Source: JBFHDX01 sp041584475 (GTDB taxonomy: Bacteria; Pseudomonadota; Alphaproteobacteria; UBA8366; JADFVY01). From it: a stretch of DNA of 10,436 nucleotides. Positions 1 to 6,822 of the stretch are shown here, one piece after another. The position numbers and the translations under genes are program-made. Position 1 is the first letter of the stretch; every line of letters begins with the position of its first letter. The stretch is taken from assembly GCA_041584475.1 (NCBI GenBank), contig JBFHDX010000124.1:1-10436 (forward strand), written 5' to 3'. The notes beneath the pieces were generated by a model that was not told where the DNA came from, searched no databases, and saw only the letters and a program-made list of their open reading frames with translations.

Positions 1-626
1 CCATGCTGCTGACCGACGGGCGACGGCTCAGCGACATCGTCGGGCCCGAGCGCTTCGCGCGCATCGTCGAGGCCGGGCGGCGCTATGGCATTCCCGGCGA
101 GAGCCTCGAGGTGTTCCGGCCGTGGGGCGTAATGGTGGTGTTCAGCGTGCCGCCTGCGGAACTCATGCGCCAGGCGCGTGGTGCCGCGATGCTCGACCGC
201 GTACTTCAGGAACGCGCGCAGGAGCGCGGCATCCGCGTCTACGGCATCGAGACCGTCGAAGAACAGATCGCGGCGATCGCCGGCGGCGACGAGGACGACC
301 AGCTCGCCCTGCTCGACGCAACGCTCGAGTCGAGCGGTCGCGTCGACACGGTCTTCCAGCGCCTGCGCGAAGCGTATCTCGACGAAGATCTGGCGCGGCT
401 GCACGAGCTGACCCTCGAGGAGGCGCAGTCGGCCCCTGCCAACGTCGTCGAGCGCTTCCTCGACCGCATCGTCACCGAGCGCAACTATCGCATGGCCGAG
501 CGCATCCGGCCGCGCCTCGCCGAGGGCAACGCGCTGATCGCCGTCGGCGCCCTCCACCTGTATGGCGAGGACGGCCTGCTCGGCCTGCTGGCCGCCGAGG
601 GCTATGCGCTGAGCCGCGTCGAGTAG
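1..626 (+). CDS. TraB/GumN family protein, 3' part
   Basis: This is the C-terminal 207 or so residues of a TraB/PrgY/GumN-family protein. The family is often secreted or membrane-associated, is thought to be metalloprotease-like, and has no settled biochemical role in most bacteria. The visible part carries the family's C-terminal signature: an ERNYRMA segment (about residue 159 from the first visible Met), then VGALHLYGEDGLLGLLAAEG near the end. The Met at position 3 is unlikely to be the true start, because the segment after it (LLTDGRRLSDIVG) matches the interior of full-length relatives of about 300 residues. The N-terminal GxxH-type motif and any signal peptide lie outside the window. 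The stop (TAG, 624-626) is 5 nt from the end of the convergent HD-domain gene. Family assignment is fairly sure; function is not. Confidence 0.85.
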   Translation, partial: MLLTDGRRLSDIVGPERFARIVEAGRRYGIPGESLEVFRPWGVMVVFSVPPAELMRQARGAAMLDRVLQERAQERGIRVYGIETVEEQIAAIAGGDEDDQLALLDATLESSGRVDTVFQRLREAYLDEDLARLHELTLEEAQSAPANVVERFLDRIVTERNYRMAERIRPRLAEGNALIAVGALHLYGEDGLLGLLAAEGYALSRVE

Positions 627-631
627 GAGGG

Positions 632-1195
632 TCAGGCCCCGCCGCCCCCGAACGGCGGCCGCGCAAAGACGCGCCGGACCATCGGCTCGAACGCCTCCAG
701 CGGCAGCGTGTCGTAGCCGGGGTCGAACGAGGCCTGGTCCCATTTCTGGCAGAAATCGAGCGTCGCCTGGTAGGCCGGGTGACCGCGGTAGCGTTCACGC
801 GCGTCGCGATCGCCGCCCAGATGGTGTGCGTAGTAGTACGCCTGGAAGACCCCGTGATGCCTGACGATCCAGTACGTCTCGACCGACACGTACGGGCGCA
901 GCATGGCGGCGGCGAACTCGCCGTGATTGCACGGCGCCAGGGCATCGCCGATATCGTGCAGCAGCGCGGCGACCACCAGCTCTTCGTCGGCGCCGTCGCG
1001 CAGCGCGCGCGTCGCCGTCTGCAGCCCGTGTTCCTGGCGCGTCACCCGGTAGCCCTCGAACGTCGCTTCCTGGCTGCGGAAATAGTCGAGCACGCGGTCG
1101 GCGACCGCGTTCGCGTACGACTCCTCGAGTCGGGCAAGGAACTCGTACTCCTCACGCGTACCGTCCTCCATGCGCACGAAATCCACGCGGTCCAT
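632..1195 (-). CDS. HD-domain protein, PhnZ-like putative diiron oxygenase
   Basis: A 187-residue soluble HD-domain protein. Seen: EH at 55-56, the HD pair at 80-81 (in HDIGD), H91, HH at 113-114 and D153 in KWDQ. The order and the 24-residue step from H56 to H80 resemble the metal ligands of the mixed-valent diiron oxygenases such as PhnZ, which cleave a C-P bond, rather than a phosphohydrolase. In PhnZ the HD motif is, as I recall it, HDIGH, with the last His contacting substrate; here it is Asp84, so the substrate probably differs. The start at 1195 is supported by GGAGG 5 nt upstream; a longer reading to 1504 would overlap the aldolase gene. It lies 23 nt after the aldolase stop, so the two are probably one transcript. 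No signal peptide; cytoplasmic. The substrate is unknown, and a nucleotide phosphohydrolase remains possible. Confidence 0.8.
   Translation of the reverse strand: MDRVDFVRMEDGTREEYEFLARLEESYANAVADRVLDYFRSQEATFEGYRVTRQEHGLQTATRALRDGADEELVVAALLHDIGDALAPCNHGEFAAAMLRPYVSVETYWIVRHHGVFQAYYYAHHLGGDRDARERYRGHPAYQATLDFCQKWDQASFDPGYDTLPLEAFEPMVRRVFARPPFGGGGA
641..659. terminator. Possible stem-loop between convergent genes
   Basis: Perfect 6-bp GC-only arms (641-646 and 654-659) with a 7-nt loop, 14 nt after the TraB/GumN stop and inside the last codons of the convergent HD gene (its Pro/Gly-rich tail). There is no T-run on either side, so intrinsic termination is uncertain; it could be only a by-product of the glycine codons. 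Confidence 0.25.
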
Positions 1196-1218
1196 TGCGG
1201 CCTCCGTATGTCGTGTCG

Positions 1219-1992
1219 TCACGTGGCGTAGTCGGGCTCTTCGGCGTCGAGCATGCGCTTGAGCTCCTCGAAATGGTCGCGCGCCGAGTCCGCCGGGTAG
1301 TCCTGCCACTGCCGGCAGGTCGCCGCGGCGACCGGGTCCGGCACCACGTGCAGCGGCCGCCCCGTCGACAGCGCGAGCACCTGCACCTGGCAGGCGCGTT
1401 CGAGGTAGTACATCTCGTCGAACGCGAGGGCGACGTCGACCGCCGTCAACGCGACCCCGTGGTTCGCCATGAACAGGATGCTCCTGCCCGCAAGGGCGTC
1501 GCAAATGCGCCGTCCTTCGTCCGCGTCGAGGGCGAGCCCGTTGAACGCGTCGTCGTAGGCGACGCGATCGTGGAAGCGCATGGCGTTCTGGTCGATCATC
1601 TGCAGCCGGTAGCCCTTGAGGCAGGCGAGCGCCGTGGCGTACGGCATGTGCGTATGAAAAACACAGCGTGCGCCCGGCACGTTCGCGTGGATCTGCCCGT
1701 GGATGTGCCAGGCGGTCGGGTCGGCCTCGCCCGCGCCGCTGCCGGTGGCGGCGTCCGTTCCGGCGGCGTCGAGCAGCAGCAGTTCGCTCGCGCGGATGCG
1801 CGCCCAGTGGCGGCCCTGCGGGTTCATCAGGAAGCGCTGCCCGTCGTCCGAGACCGCGAGGCTAAAATGGTTCGCCACCGCCTCGTTCCAGCCGTAGCGT
1901 GCGGCCAGGCGCAAGGCCGCGGCAAGATCGATGCGGCCCTGCCGTTCGCGCGCGTCCATCCGCTCGAGGGCGACGACCGATCCCTCTGCCAT
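1219..1992 (-). CDS. Class II aldolase/adducin family protein
   Basis: A 257-residue cytoplasmic protein with the class II aldolase/adducin fold. Members use a zinc ion to cleave or epimerise sugar phosphates and related hydroxy compounds (fuculose-1-phosphate aldolase, ribulose-phosphate epimerase, MtnB). The zinc histidines are visible: HTH in VFHTHMPYATALACL and the third His in MANHGVAL. The catalytic Glu of fuculose-phosphate aldolase, which precedes Trp in that enzyme, appears as Ala here (DPTAWHIHG). This suggests a different chemistry or a non-aldolase role, and may be typical of this subfamily. The start at 1992 is chosen for GGAGG 5 nt upstream; the alternative at 2034 adds 14 residues without a clear site. 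It is the first gene of the pair with the HD protein. Family assignment is sure; substrate unknown. Confidence 0.88.
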   Translation of the reverse strand: MAEGSVVALERMDARERQGRIDLAAALRLAARYGWNEAVANHFSLAVSDDGQRFLMNPQGRHWARIRASELLLLDAAGTDAATGSGAGEADPTAWHIHGQIHANVPGARCVFHTHMPYATALACLKGYRLQMIDQNAMRFHDRVAYDDAFNGLALDADEGRRICDALAGRSILFMANHGVALTAVDVALAFDEMYYLERACQVQVLALSTGRPLHVVPDPVAAATCRQWQDYPADSARDHFEELKRMLDAEEPDYAT

Positions 1993-2115
1993 GGCCGCCT
2001 CCGTGCTCCGTTGCCATGCGTCAGGCGGCAGCATGCGCCAGCCCGTCGGCTGCGATCAAGGGCCGTGATCGCGGGCAGCGCGCGGACGCGCACAGGATTG
2101 CGGCGGTGGCAAGAG

Positions 2116-2157
2116 GAAGGGCGCCGGGAGGATCTCGATCCTGCCACGGCGCCCTTC
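2116..2157 (-). terminator. Long GC-rich stem-loop after beta-propeller gene
   Basis: Perfect 11-bp inverted repeat (2116-2126 with 2147-2157), with an inner AGGAT/ATCCT stem (2129-2133 with 2138-2142) stacked inside the 20-nt loop. It starts 57 nt beyond the stop of the minus-strand beta-propeller gene and lies upstream of the aldolase operon, where a terminator is expected. No T-run follows on the minus strand, so it is either a U-less terminator or an RNA-stabilising hairpin. Confidence 0.5.
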
Positions 2158-2213
2158 GGTCTCGATGTCCGCGGCGCGTCAGGCGCACGGACACGGGAGA
2201 CGGATCACGACCG

Positions 2214-3791
2214 TCAGTCGCGTGCCGCCCAGCGCATCGCGAACGGCACTACCTCGAAGATGCTGACAGTGCCGCTGCCCTCGTTCGCCGCGATGACGAA
2301 ATCGCCACCGTCGGGATGCTCGAAATGCGCGATGCCCTCGGGTGCTTCGCCCGGGCTGACCACGGCAACGTGGACGACCGTCGGATTCGCCGGCTCGGCG
2401 AGCGAGACCAGCGCCACCGCGTTCGCGCGCTCCAGTCCGACCGCCGCGTAGGTCACGCCGCGATAGCGGAACGTCGCCAGGTTCTCCGGCTCCGAACCCT
2501 TGCTGTCGCTGCGGCCATCCGGATAGACGCCGGCATTGTTCGCCGCCTCGTCGATCTGGTTGGCGGTATCGCCGACGAACGTGCCCGATGCGGAGTCGAA
2601 CACGCTGATCGTGCGGCCGCCCGCGGTCGGAAAGGCGGGCATGTCGGTCTTCGAAGCCTTGGGATCGGTGTCGCCCTCGTCGGCCGTCACGAAGTAACGG
2701 CCGTCCGGAGTCATGGCGATACCGTCCGGCTCGCGCAGCGCCACGAGCCAATCTCTGAAGACGACGTCCCCGTCCTCGTGGATGTCGGCGAAGTGCTCGG
2801 TGATCCCGAGGCCGTGATAGCGGAGCAGCGTGCCGTTCTCGACATCGATCACGGCGACGCCGTTGTTCTCCTGCAGGACTACGAAGGCACGCTTGCCGTT
2901 GCGCGAAAACGCCGCGAGCTCGGGCTCGAGGAATTTCGGCGCGTTGCTGACCAGCGGGATCAGCAGCACTTCGCCGTCCTCTTCGTTGCCCCTGACCTCG
3001 ACCCGGTCGATCCAGCCGATCAGGACGTCCTCGTCGGTCATGTCGCCGTCGTTGTTGAGATCGGCGGGTGCATCGATTGCGCCGTTGCCGTTCAGGTCGA
3101 CCTCGCGCTCGAGCAGCCGCTTGTCGCCGCTGGCCGCCCGCGCCAGGCTGCTCGAATTGACGAAGCCTACCTCGGCGGACGCGTCCGTCAGCGCGACGAG
3201 CCTCGCGGTCGCCGCTTCCGGACCATCGCGCAGATCGACGATGGTCACGCTGCCGGCCGGGCTGTCGAACTGCCTGGAGACCGGGTCGAAGCTGAACGAC
3301 TCGGCCTCGTTCGAGACCACGGCAAAGCGGCCGCGACGGTCGATCGCCACCGCATCCGGCTCGGAGCCCGCGGCGAGGACGTTCAACAGCTCGCCGTCAT
3401 CGGCGTCGTAAATCTCGATGCGCCCGTTTTCCGTCGTCCCCTCGACCTCGATGGTGACGAGGAAATAGTCGTCGTCCGGGTGGAACGCCACCGAGGTGAC
3501 GCCTTCGTTGTCCCCAAGCCCGAGATCGACGATCAGCTCGGCTTCAGGCTCCGCCGGGTCGTCGAGATCGAGGATCGTGATGGTCCCGGTCTCGGAGTTG
3601 GTCAGCGCAACGCGCGCCGAATCGGCCTGGGCGCTGACGACCTCGGTTCCCTCGCCGACGCCGCTGTCGAATGTGGCGATCAGCTCGAGGGCCGCGTGGC
3701 CGTTGTCCGACCGACCGCCGGCCGCAGCCGGGCCACCGGTCGTCATGAAAATCGAAAGCGCAATGACAAGACTGAAATGCAACCGTTCCAT
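2214..3791 (-). CDS. Secreted beta-propeller protein, choice-of-anchor I type
   Basis: A 525-residue exported protein. Residues 1-24 form a signal peptide (hydrophobic core LVIALSIFM, AAA before the likely cleavage). The rest is made of propeller-blade repeats with recurring xPDGIAMTPDGRYFVTADEGD-like units at about 143-162, 290-320, 353-374 and 482-508, as in LVIVD/choice-of-anchor I proteins, some of them annotated as phosphatase-like. A hydrophilic insert holds two calcium-loop motifs, DLNGNGAID (232-240) and DLNNDGDMTDED (244-255), resembling EF-hand/dockerin loops. The C-terminus (RWAARD) has no visible sorting or membrane anchor, so the protein is probably periplasmic or released. The start at 3791 has a strong GGAGGT site 4 nt upstream; a longer reading to 3971 would bury the signal peptide. 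It appears monocistronic. No catalytic residues identified; ligand unknown. Confidence 0.8.
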   Translation of the reverse strand: MERLHFSLVIALSIFMTTGGPAAAGGRSDNGHAALELIATFDSGVGEGTEVVSAQADSARVALTNSETGTITILDLDDPAEPEAELIVDLGLGDNEGVTSVAFHPDDDYFLVTIEVEGTTENGRIEIYDADDGELLNVLAAGSEPDAVAIDRRGRFAVVSNEAESFSFDPVSRQFDSPAGSVTIVDLRDGPEAATARLVALTDASAEVGFVNSSSLARAASGDKRLLEREVDLNGNGAIDAPADLNNDGDMTDEDVLIGWIDRVEVRGNEEDGEVLLIPLVSNAPKFLEPELAAFSRNGKRAFVVLQENNGVAVIDVENGTLLRYHGLGITEHFADIHEDGDVVFRDWLVALREPDGIAMTPDGRYFVTADEGDTDPKASKTDMPAFPTAGGRTISVFDSASGTFVGDTANQIDEAANNAGVYPDGRSDSKGSEPENLATFRYRGVTYAAVGLERANAVALVSLAEPANPTVVHVAVVSPGEAPEGIAHFEHPDGGDFVIAANEGSGTVSIFEVVPFAMRWAARD

Positions 3792-3965
3792 ATCCACCTC
3801 CAGCTTCCGGTGCCGAACGCCTCCTGACCGCATGCGTCCGCGCTGCGATGGCGGACCCGCGGCGGATATTCTCCCCCACGTCCTGCATCGGATTTTCCTG
3901 ACTAGATTGAAATATCGCGCCCCGGCCGCCGCCGGCTCAGGCTCGGTTGGCTCATGGTTGGAAGA

Positions 3966-3979
3966 CCGCAACGTTGCGG
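3966..3979. repeat. Perfect 14-bp palindrome
   Basis: CCGCAACGTTGCGG equals its own reverse complement over all 14 bases. It lies 175 nt upstream of the beta-propeller start codon, between that gene and the AT-rich island, so it could be a dimeric regulator site. A palindrome of this length is expected about once per 10-20 kb by chance. Confidence 0.55.
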
Positions 3980-4069
3980 GTTCCGCCGTGCGCCGGCACC
4001 GACATCCGTGGCCCGTCCGAAAAGCAAATCAGAGCCCCTTCCTCTTACTTAAGTATAGCTCCATAGTCA

Positions 4070-4098
4070 TAGAACTATCTTTCGGGGCATGTTGTCAA
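4070..4098 (-). promoter_or_regulatory. Candidate sigma-70-like promoter for beta-propeller gene
   Basis: Read on the minus strand, TTGACA (4098-4093), a perfect -35 consensus, is followed after 17 nt by TTCTAT (4075-4070), which matches only three of six positions of the -10 consensus. It lies in the AT-rich island and would give a leader of roughly 270 nt. A closer -10 match, TATACT (4058-4053), has no matching -35. Tentative. Confidence 0.35.
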
Positions 4099-4211
4099 AC
4101 ATTGTCGTTAATCATTTTAGAAAAGTCACAGCAAACCGAAATTACGTCTTATCGTCACTTATATTGTTATTGTATTTATCAAAATATTTCTCAAATTTTA
4201 TTGATTCGCCG

Positions 4212-4241
4212 AGGGTTGCGACCTGTCTTGTGGGCAACCTT
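4212..4241. repeat. Inverted repeat at edge of AT-rich island
   Basis: GGTTGC (4214-4219) pairs with GCAACC (4234-4239), extended by one G-U and one A-U pair, with a 14-nt loop. It sits where the AT-rich island meets GC-rich DNA. No T-run follows, so it is more likely a regulator dyad or chance than a terminator. Confidence 0.35.
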
Positions 4242-4388
4242 ACGGCGCGTGCGATGGCTTGAGGATCGGGACCCGGACCCGCGTTGCCGATTCAGCAGGA
4301 CGGTTCCGCCGCGCCGATCGGTGGAACCGGTTCAGTCAGCGAATTCTGGGTCTTGAGGTCGATGATGCGCGCACGCGGCGGACGGCTC

Positions 4389-4414
4389 GCCGGGTCCAGC
4401 AATCAGGGACCGGC
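4389..4414 (-). terminator. Stem-loop after MCP gene
   Basis: An 8-bp GC-rich stem with one bulged base (4389-4397 with 4407-4414) and a 9-nt loop, 11 nt beyond the MCP stop codon. No T-run follows on the minus strand. The position supports termination or 3'-end protection. Confidence 0.4.
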
Positions 4415-4425
4415 TCGCGTCGCCG

Positions 4426-6069
4426 TCAGGCGCTGCGCAGGCCCTGGAGGAACTTCTCGACTTCCGAGCCGAGGAGGTTGGCCTGTTCCGACAGGTCCTT
4501 CGCGGAGTTCAGGACCTGGCTCGCCGAAGCGCCCGTCTCCTCGGCCGTGCGGCGCACGGACTCGATGCTGCTCGAGACCTGCTTCGTGCCGACGGCGGCC
4601 TCCTGCACGCTGCGCGCGATCTCCCGCGTCGCACTGTCCTGCTGCTCGATGGCTGCGGCGATGTTGGTCGCGTTCTCGTTGATCTGGCGGACGACGCCGT
4701 GCAGGCCATGGATGGCCTCGACGGTCTCGCTCGTCGCCGACTGGGTTTCCTTGATCTTGGCCGTGATGTGGCTGGTCGCGTTGGCGGTCTGGTTGGCGAG
4801 GTTCTTGACCTCCTGGGCGACGACGGCGAAGCCCTTGCCGGCCTCGCCGGCCCGCGCCGCCTCGATCGTCGCGTTCAGCGCCAGCAGGTTGGTCTGGCCG
4901 GCGATGTCGTTGATCAGGTCGACCACCTCGCCGATCTGCTGCGCCGCCTCGGCGAGGCTGCCCACCGTCTCGTTGATCGACTCCGCGTCGTTGACGGCGC
5001 CGCGCGCGATCTGTCCGGAATCGGATACCTGGAGGTTGATTTCCTTGATCGACGACGACAGCTCCTCGGTCGCCATCGCCGCGGTCTGCACGTTCATCGA
5101 GGATTGTTCGGAGGCGCTGGCGACCGCCGCCGACTGCTGGTTGGTCTGCTCGGCGTCGGTCGTCATCTTGCCGGCGGTCGACTGCAGCTGCTGCGCGGCT
5201 TCCGAGACCGTCTTTACGACCGCCTTGACGCTTGCCTCGAAACGGTCGGCAAGCTCGGACATGGTGCGGCGCTTCTCCTCGTCGGTGCGCTGCTTGAGCT
5301 GGCTGCGCTCTTCCTCGGCTCGCTGCTTCTCGCGGACCGCATCCTGGAAGACCTCGACCGCCCGGTTCAGCTGCGTGATTTCGTCGTCGCGGTCGAACCC
5401 CGCGATCGCCGACCGGCCGTCGCTGTGCGCCAGCAGCAGGATGTTGCTGATGGCCGCGGACAGCGGGGCGCCGACGAAGCGCCGGAACATGACGAGCAGG
5501 ATCGCGATCGACAGCAGCAGGATGGCGACGGAGAGCATGACCGAGCGCGACAGCGACTCGCGCAGGGTCGCGTTGATCTTCGTGAGGTCCCAGAATATGA
5601 CGACGTGGCCGACGTCGACGATCTTGTTGTATTTCGCCTGATGATAAACGGCGGGCGCCGAGACGACGAGATAGTCTTCCTCGAGCCTGTACTCGACAGT
5701 GTCGGTCAGCGGCAGATTGCGGGCGGCGTCGTCGGGTATGGCCGATCCGCTGCCCTTGCTCCAGCTATAGGCCGTTGCGCCGTTTCGCTTCAGCGCCACG
5801 ACCTTCAGGAGATCGTCGACCGACTGCAGGACGAGCCGCTCGCGCGTCTGCTCGAAGACTTCGTCCTTCTGCCAGCGCAGCGCAGCGGACATCGCGGAAG
5901 CCACCAGGCTCGTCTCGACCTTCTTGTCGTTGACGGTCAGGCTGAGCGCATGCGAGCGCTCGGAAAATCCCTGCGCGGCGATCAACATCACGCACGACAC
6001 GATGAAGATGAAGGCCACGACAAGGATGGCCTTGCCCTGAACCGTTGAAAGCTTCAGCATCGAAAACAT
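4426..6069 (-). CDS. Methyl-accepting chemotaxis protein
   Basis: A 547-residue transmembrane chemoreceptor that would signal to CheA/CheW at the inner membrane. Order seen: TM1 at about 14-32; periplasmic domain 34-175 with PAS/Cache-like stretches (VDDLLKVVALKRNG, VDVGHVVIFWDLTKIN); TM2 at about 176-195; HAMP at about 196-248 including the usual Pro (GAPLSAAI); a charged coiled coil 247-275; then the signalling domain. Its hairpin tip at 387-414 (NDIAGQTNLLALNATIEAARAG and following) is the near-invariant CheA/CheW contact. The C-terminus (GLRSA) has no CheR/CheB-docking pentapeptide. The start at 6069 is preferred over Met4 because AAGGTGGGG lies upstream of it; the spacing is somewhat long. 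The gene lies 171 nt downstream of a secreted Cache-like protein on the same strand. The ligand cannot be read from sequence. Confidence 0.95.
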   Translation of the reverse strand: MFSMLKLSTVQGKAILVVAFIFIVSCVMLIAAQGFSERSHALSLTVNDKKVETSLVASAMSAALRWQKDEVFEQTRERLVLQSVDDLLKVVALKRNGATAYSWSKGSGSAIPDDAARNLPLTDTVEYRLEEDYLVVSAPAVYHQAKYNKIVDVGHVVIFWDLTKINATLRESLSRSVMLSVAILLLSIAILLVMFRRFVGAPLSAAISNILLLAHSDGRSAIAGFDRDDEITQLNRAVEVFQDAVREKQRAEEERSQLKQRTDEEKRRTMSELADRFEASVKAVVKTVSEAAQQLQSTAGKMTTDAEQTNQQSAAVASASEQSSMNVQTAAMATEELSSSIKEINLQVSDSGQIARGAVNDAESINETVGSLAEAAQQIGEVVDLINDIAGQTNLLALNATIEAARAGEAGKGFAVVAQEVKNLANQTANATSHITAKIKETQSATSETVEAIHGLHGVVRQINENATNIAAAIEQQDSATREIARSVQEAAVGTKQVSSSIESVRRTAEETGASASQVLNSAKDLSEQANLLGSEVEKFLQGLRSA

Positions 6070-6187
6070 GCGTCAACCCCACCTTCGGACCCATGCCCGT
6101 TGTTCTTGGCCGCCGGGCGTTCCCGTCGCGGCGGCAGTCTGGAACCGGAGGCGCATTCGACGCCCGCGCTTCCAGTGGGATCGATGC

Positions 6188-6223
6188 GGACCGCCGCCGG
6201 AGCGCTGCCCCTGCCGGCGGTCC
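6188..6223 (-). terminator. Stem-loop between Cache-like gene and MCP
   Basis: Perfect 9-bp GC-rich inverted repeat (GGACCGCCG 6188-6196 with CGGCGGTCC 6215-6223), loop 18 nt, beginning 17 nt after the Cache-like stop. No T-run follows on the minus strand. It may end the upstream transcript or separate expression levels of two genes on one transcript. Confidence 0.45.
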
Positions 6224-6240
6224 CCATCAATCAACAGCGG

Positions 6241-6822
6241 CTACATCAGCGTATCGACGTTGATGCCGACGGTGACCGCGCCGATGGCCTTGCCCGTCGA
6301 AGGATCGACGACCGTGAAATTGGCCTGCGACTGCATCGACTGGGTCGAACTGTCGAACTCGACCTCGTCGATGAATATGGCGTTCGGGCCGACGAGGTAA
6401 GTCTTCTGCCATTTCGGCTCGTCGCCCTGCCAGATATCGGAGTTCGGCGACGACTGGGCGATACTCAGGCCGGCGGCGTCGATGACGCCGATCTCGGTGA
6501 TGATGTCGCCCCGCTGTGCGATCACCTGCCGCATGCGCGCGGCGAGACCGTTTTCGACGACGCTGTCGATGAGCGGACGGTTGGCGCTGTCGATCTCCCG
6601 CTGCCAGGTGGCTTCGATGCGGTCGATATCGGCCTGCGTCATGCCGTTGCGCTTCCCGTTCGAGACGCGCAGGGCCTGGACCAGGTCATCCTGAACGATC
6701 GCCGACATGATGTCCGGCAGAATCTTCTTCACCGGCTCGATATGGGCATCCTGCTGCGCATAGCCCGGCGCAGCAAAAAGAAAGACGGCCGCGAACGCGG
6801 CAATGCTCGTTGGACGCAACAT
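6241..6822 (-). CDS. Secreted Cache/PDC-like sensor-domain protein
   Basis: A 193-residue exported protein with a signal peptide at about 1-22 (AAFAAVFLFAAPGYA, then QQ). After a helical stretch (25-105) comes a single PAS-like Cache/PDC domain at about 106-193: ITEIGVIDAAGLSIAQSS, a SDIWQGDEPKWQ segment (128-139), the acidic strand FIDEVEFDSST, and a final VVDPSTGKAIGAVTVGINVD strand pair. No transmembrane helix or output domain follows, so the sensor fold is probably free in the periplasm. Such a protein could bind a small ligand and present it to a membrane receptor. The neighbouring MCP on the same strand, 171 nt downstream, is the obvious candidate, but this is inference. The start at 6822 is supported by GAGAGG 4 nt upstream. 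Overlapping inverted repeats lie in the leader. Fold assignment is by motif only. Confidence 0.75.
   Translation of the reverse strand: MLRPTSIAAFAAVFLFAAPGYAQQDAHIEPVKKILPDIMSAIVQDDLVQALRVSNGKRNGMTQADIDRIEATWQREIDSANRPLIDSVVENGLAARMRQVIAQRGDIITEIGVIDAAGLSIAQSSPNSDIWQGDEPKWQKTYLVGPNAIFIDEVEFDSSTQSMQSQANFTVVDPSTGKAIGAVTVGINVDTLM

Larger units (their letters stand above)
3792..4425. other. Gene-free region with an AT-rich island
   Basis: A 634-nt region between the start of the beta-propeller gene and the end of the MCP gene. By hand count 4041-4200 has 49 G/C in 160 bases (31%), against obviously GC-rich flanks. It is the upstream region of the beta-propeller gene, so promoter and regulator sites are the simplest content. 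Separate entries give a candidate promoter (4070-4098), a 14-bp palindrome (3966-3979) and stem-loops (4212-4241, 4389-4414). No convincing gene was seen on either strand. Confidence 0.7.

Noticed and set aside
1196..1504. Longer N-terminus for the HD-domain gene
   Set aside because: It would overlap the class II aldolase in another frame, and its residues are Arg/Gly-rich without family likeness; GGAGG supports 1195.
122..3827. Long + strand open frames (122-1231, 1195-2451, 1899-3827)
   Set aside because: They lie opposite or across recognised genes, are rich in Arg/Ala with low-complexity runs, and match no family; typical of antisense frames in high-GC DNA.
3792..3971. Longer N-terminus for the beta-propeller protein
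   Set aside because: It would put 60 residues before a clear signal peptide; the GGAGGT site fits the start at 3791.
3802..4356. Small + strand gene across the AT-rich island
   Set aside because: The open frame through the island has no start with a ribosome site near it and no recognisable motif.
4259..6048. Long + strand open frames opposite the MCP
   Set aside because: The minus-strand MCP has clear domain motifs; these frames are Ser/Leu- or Arg/Asp-rich mirror images of it.
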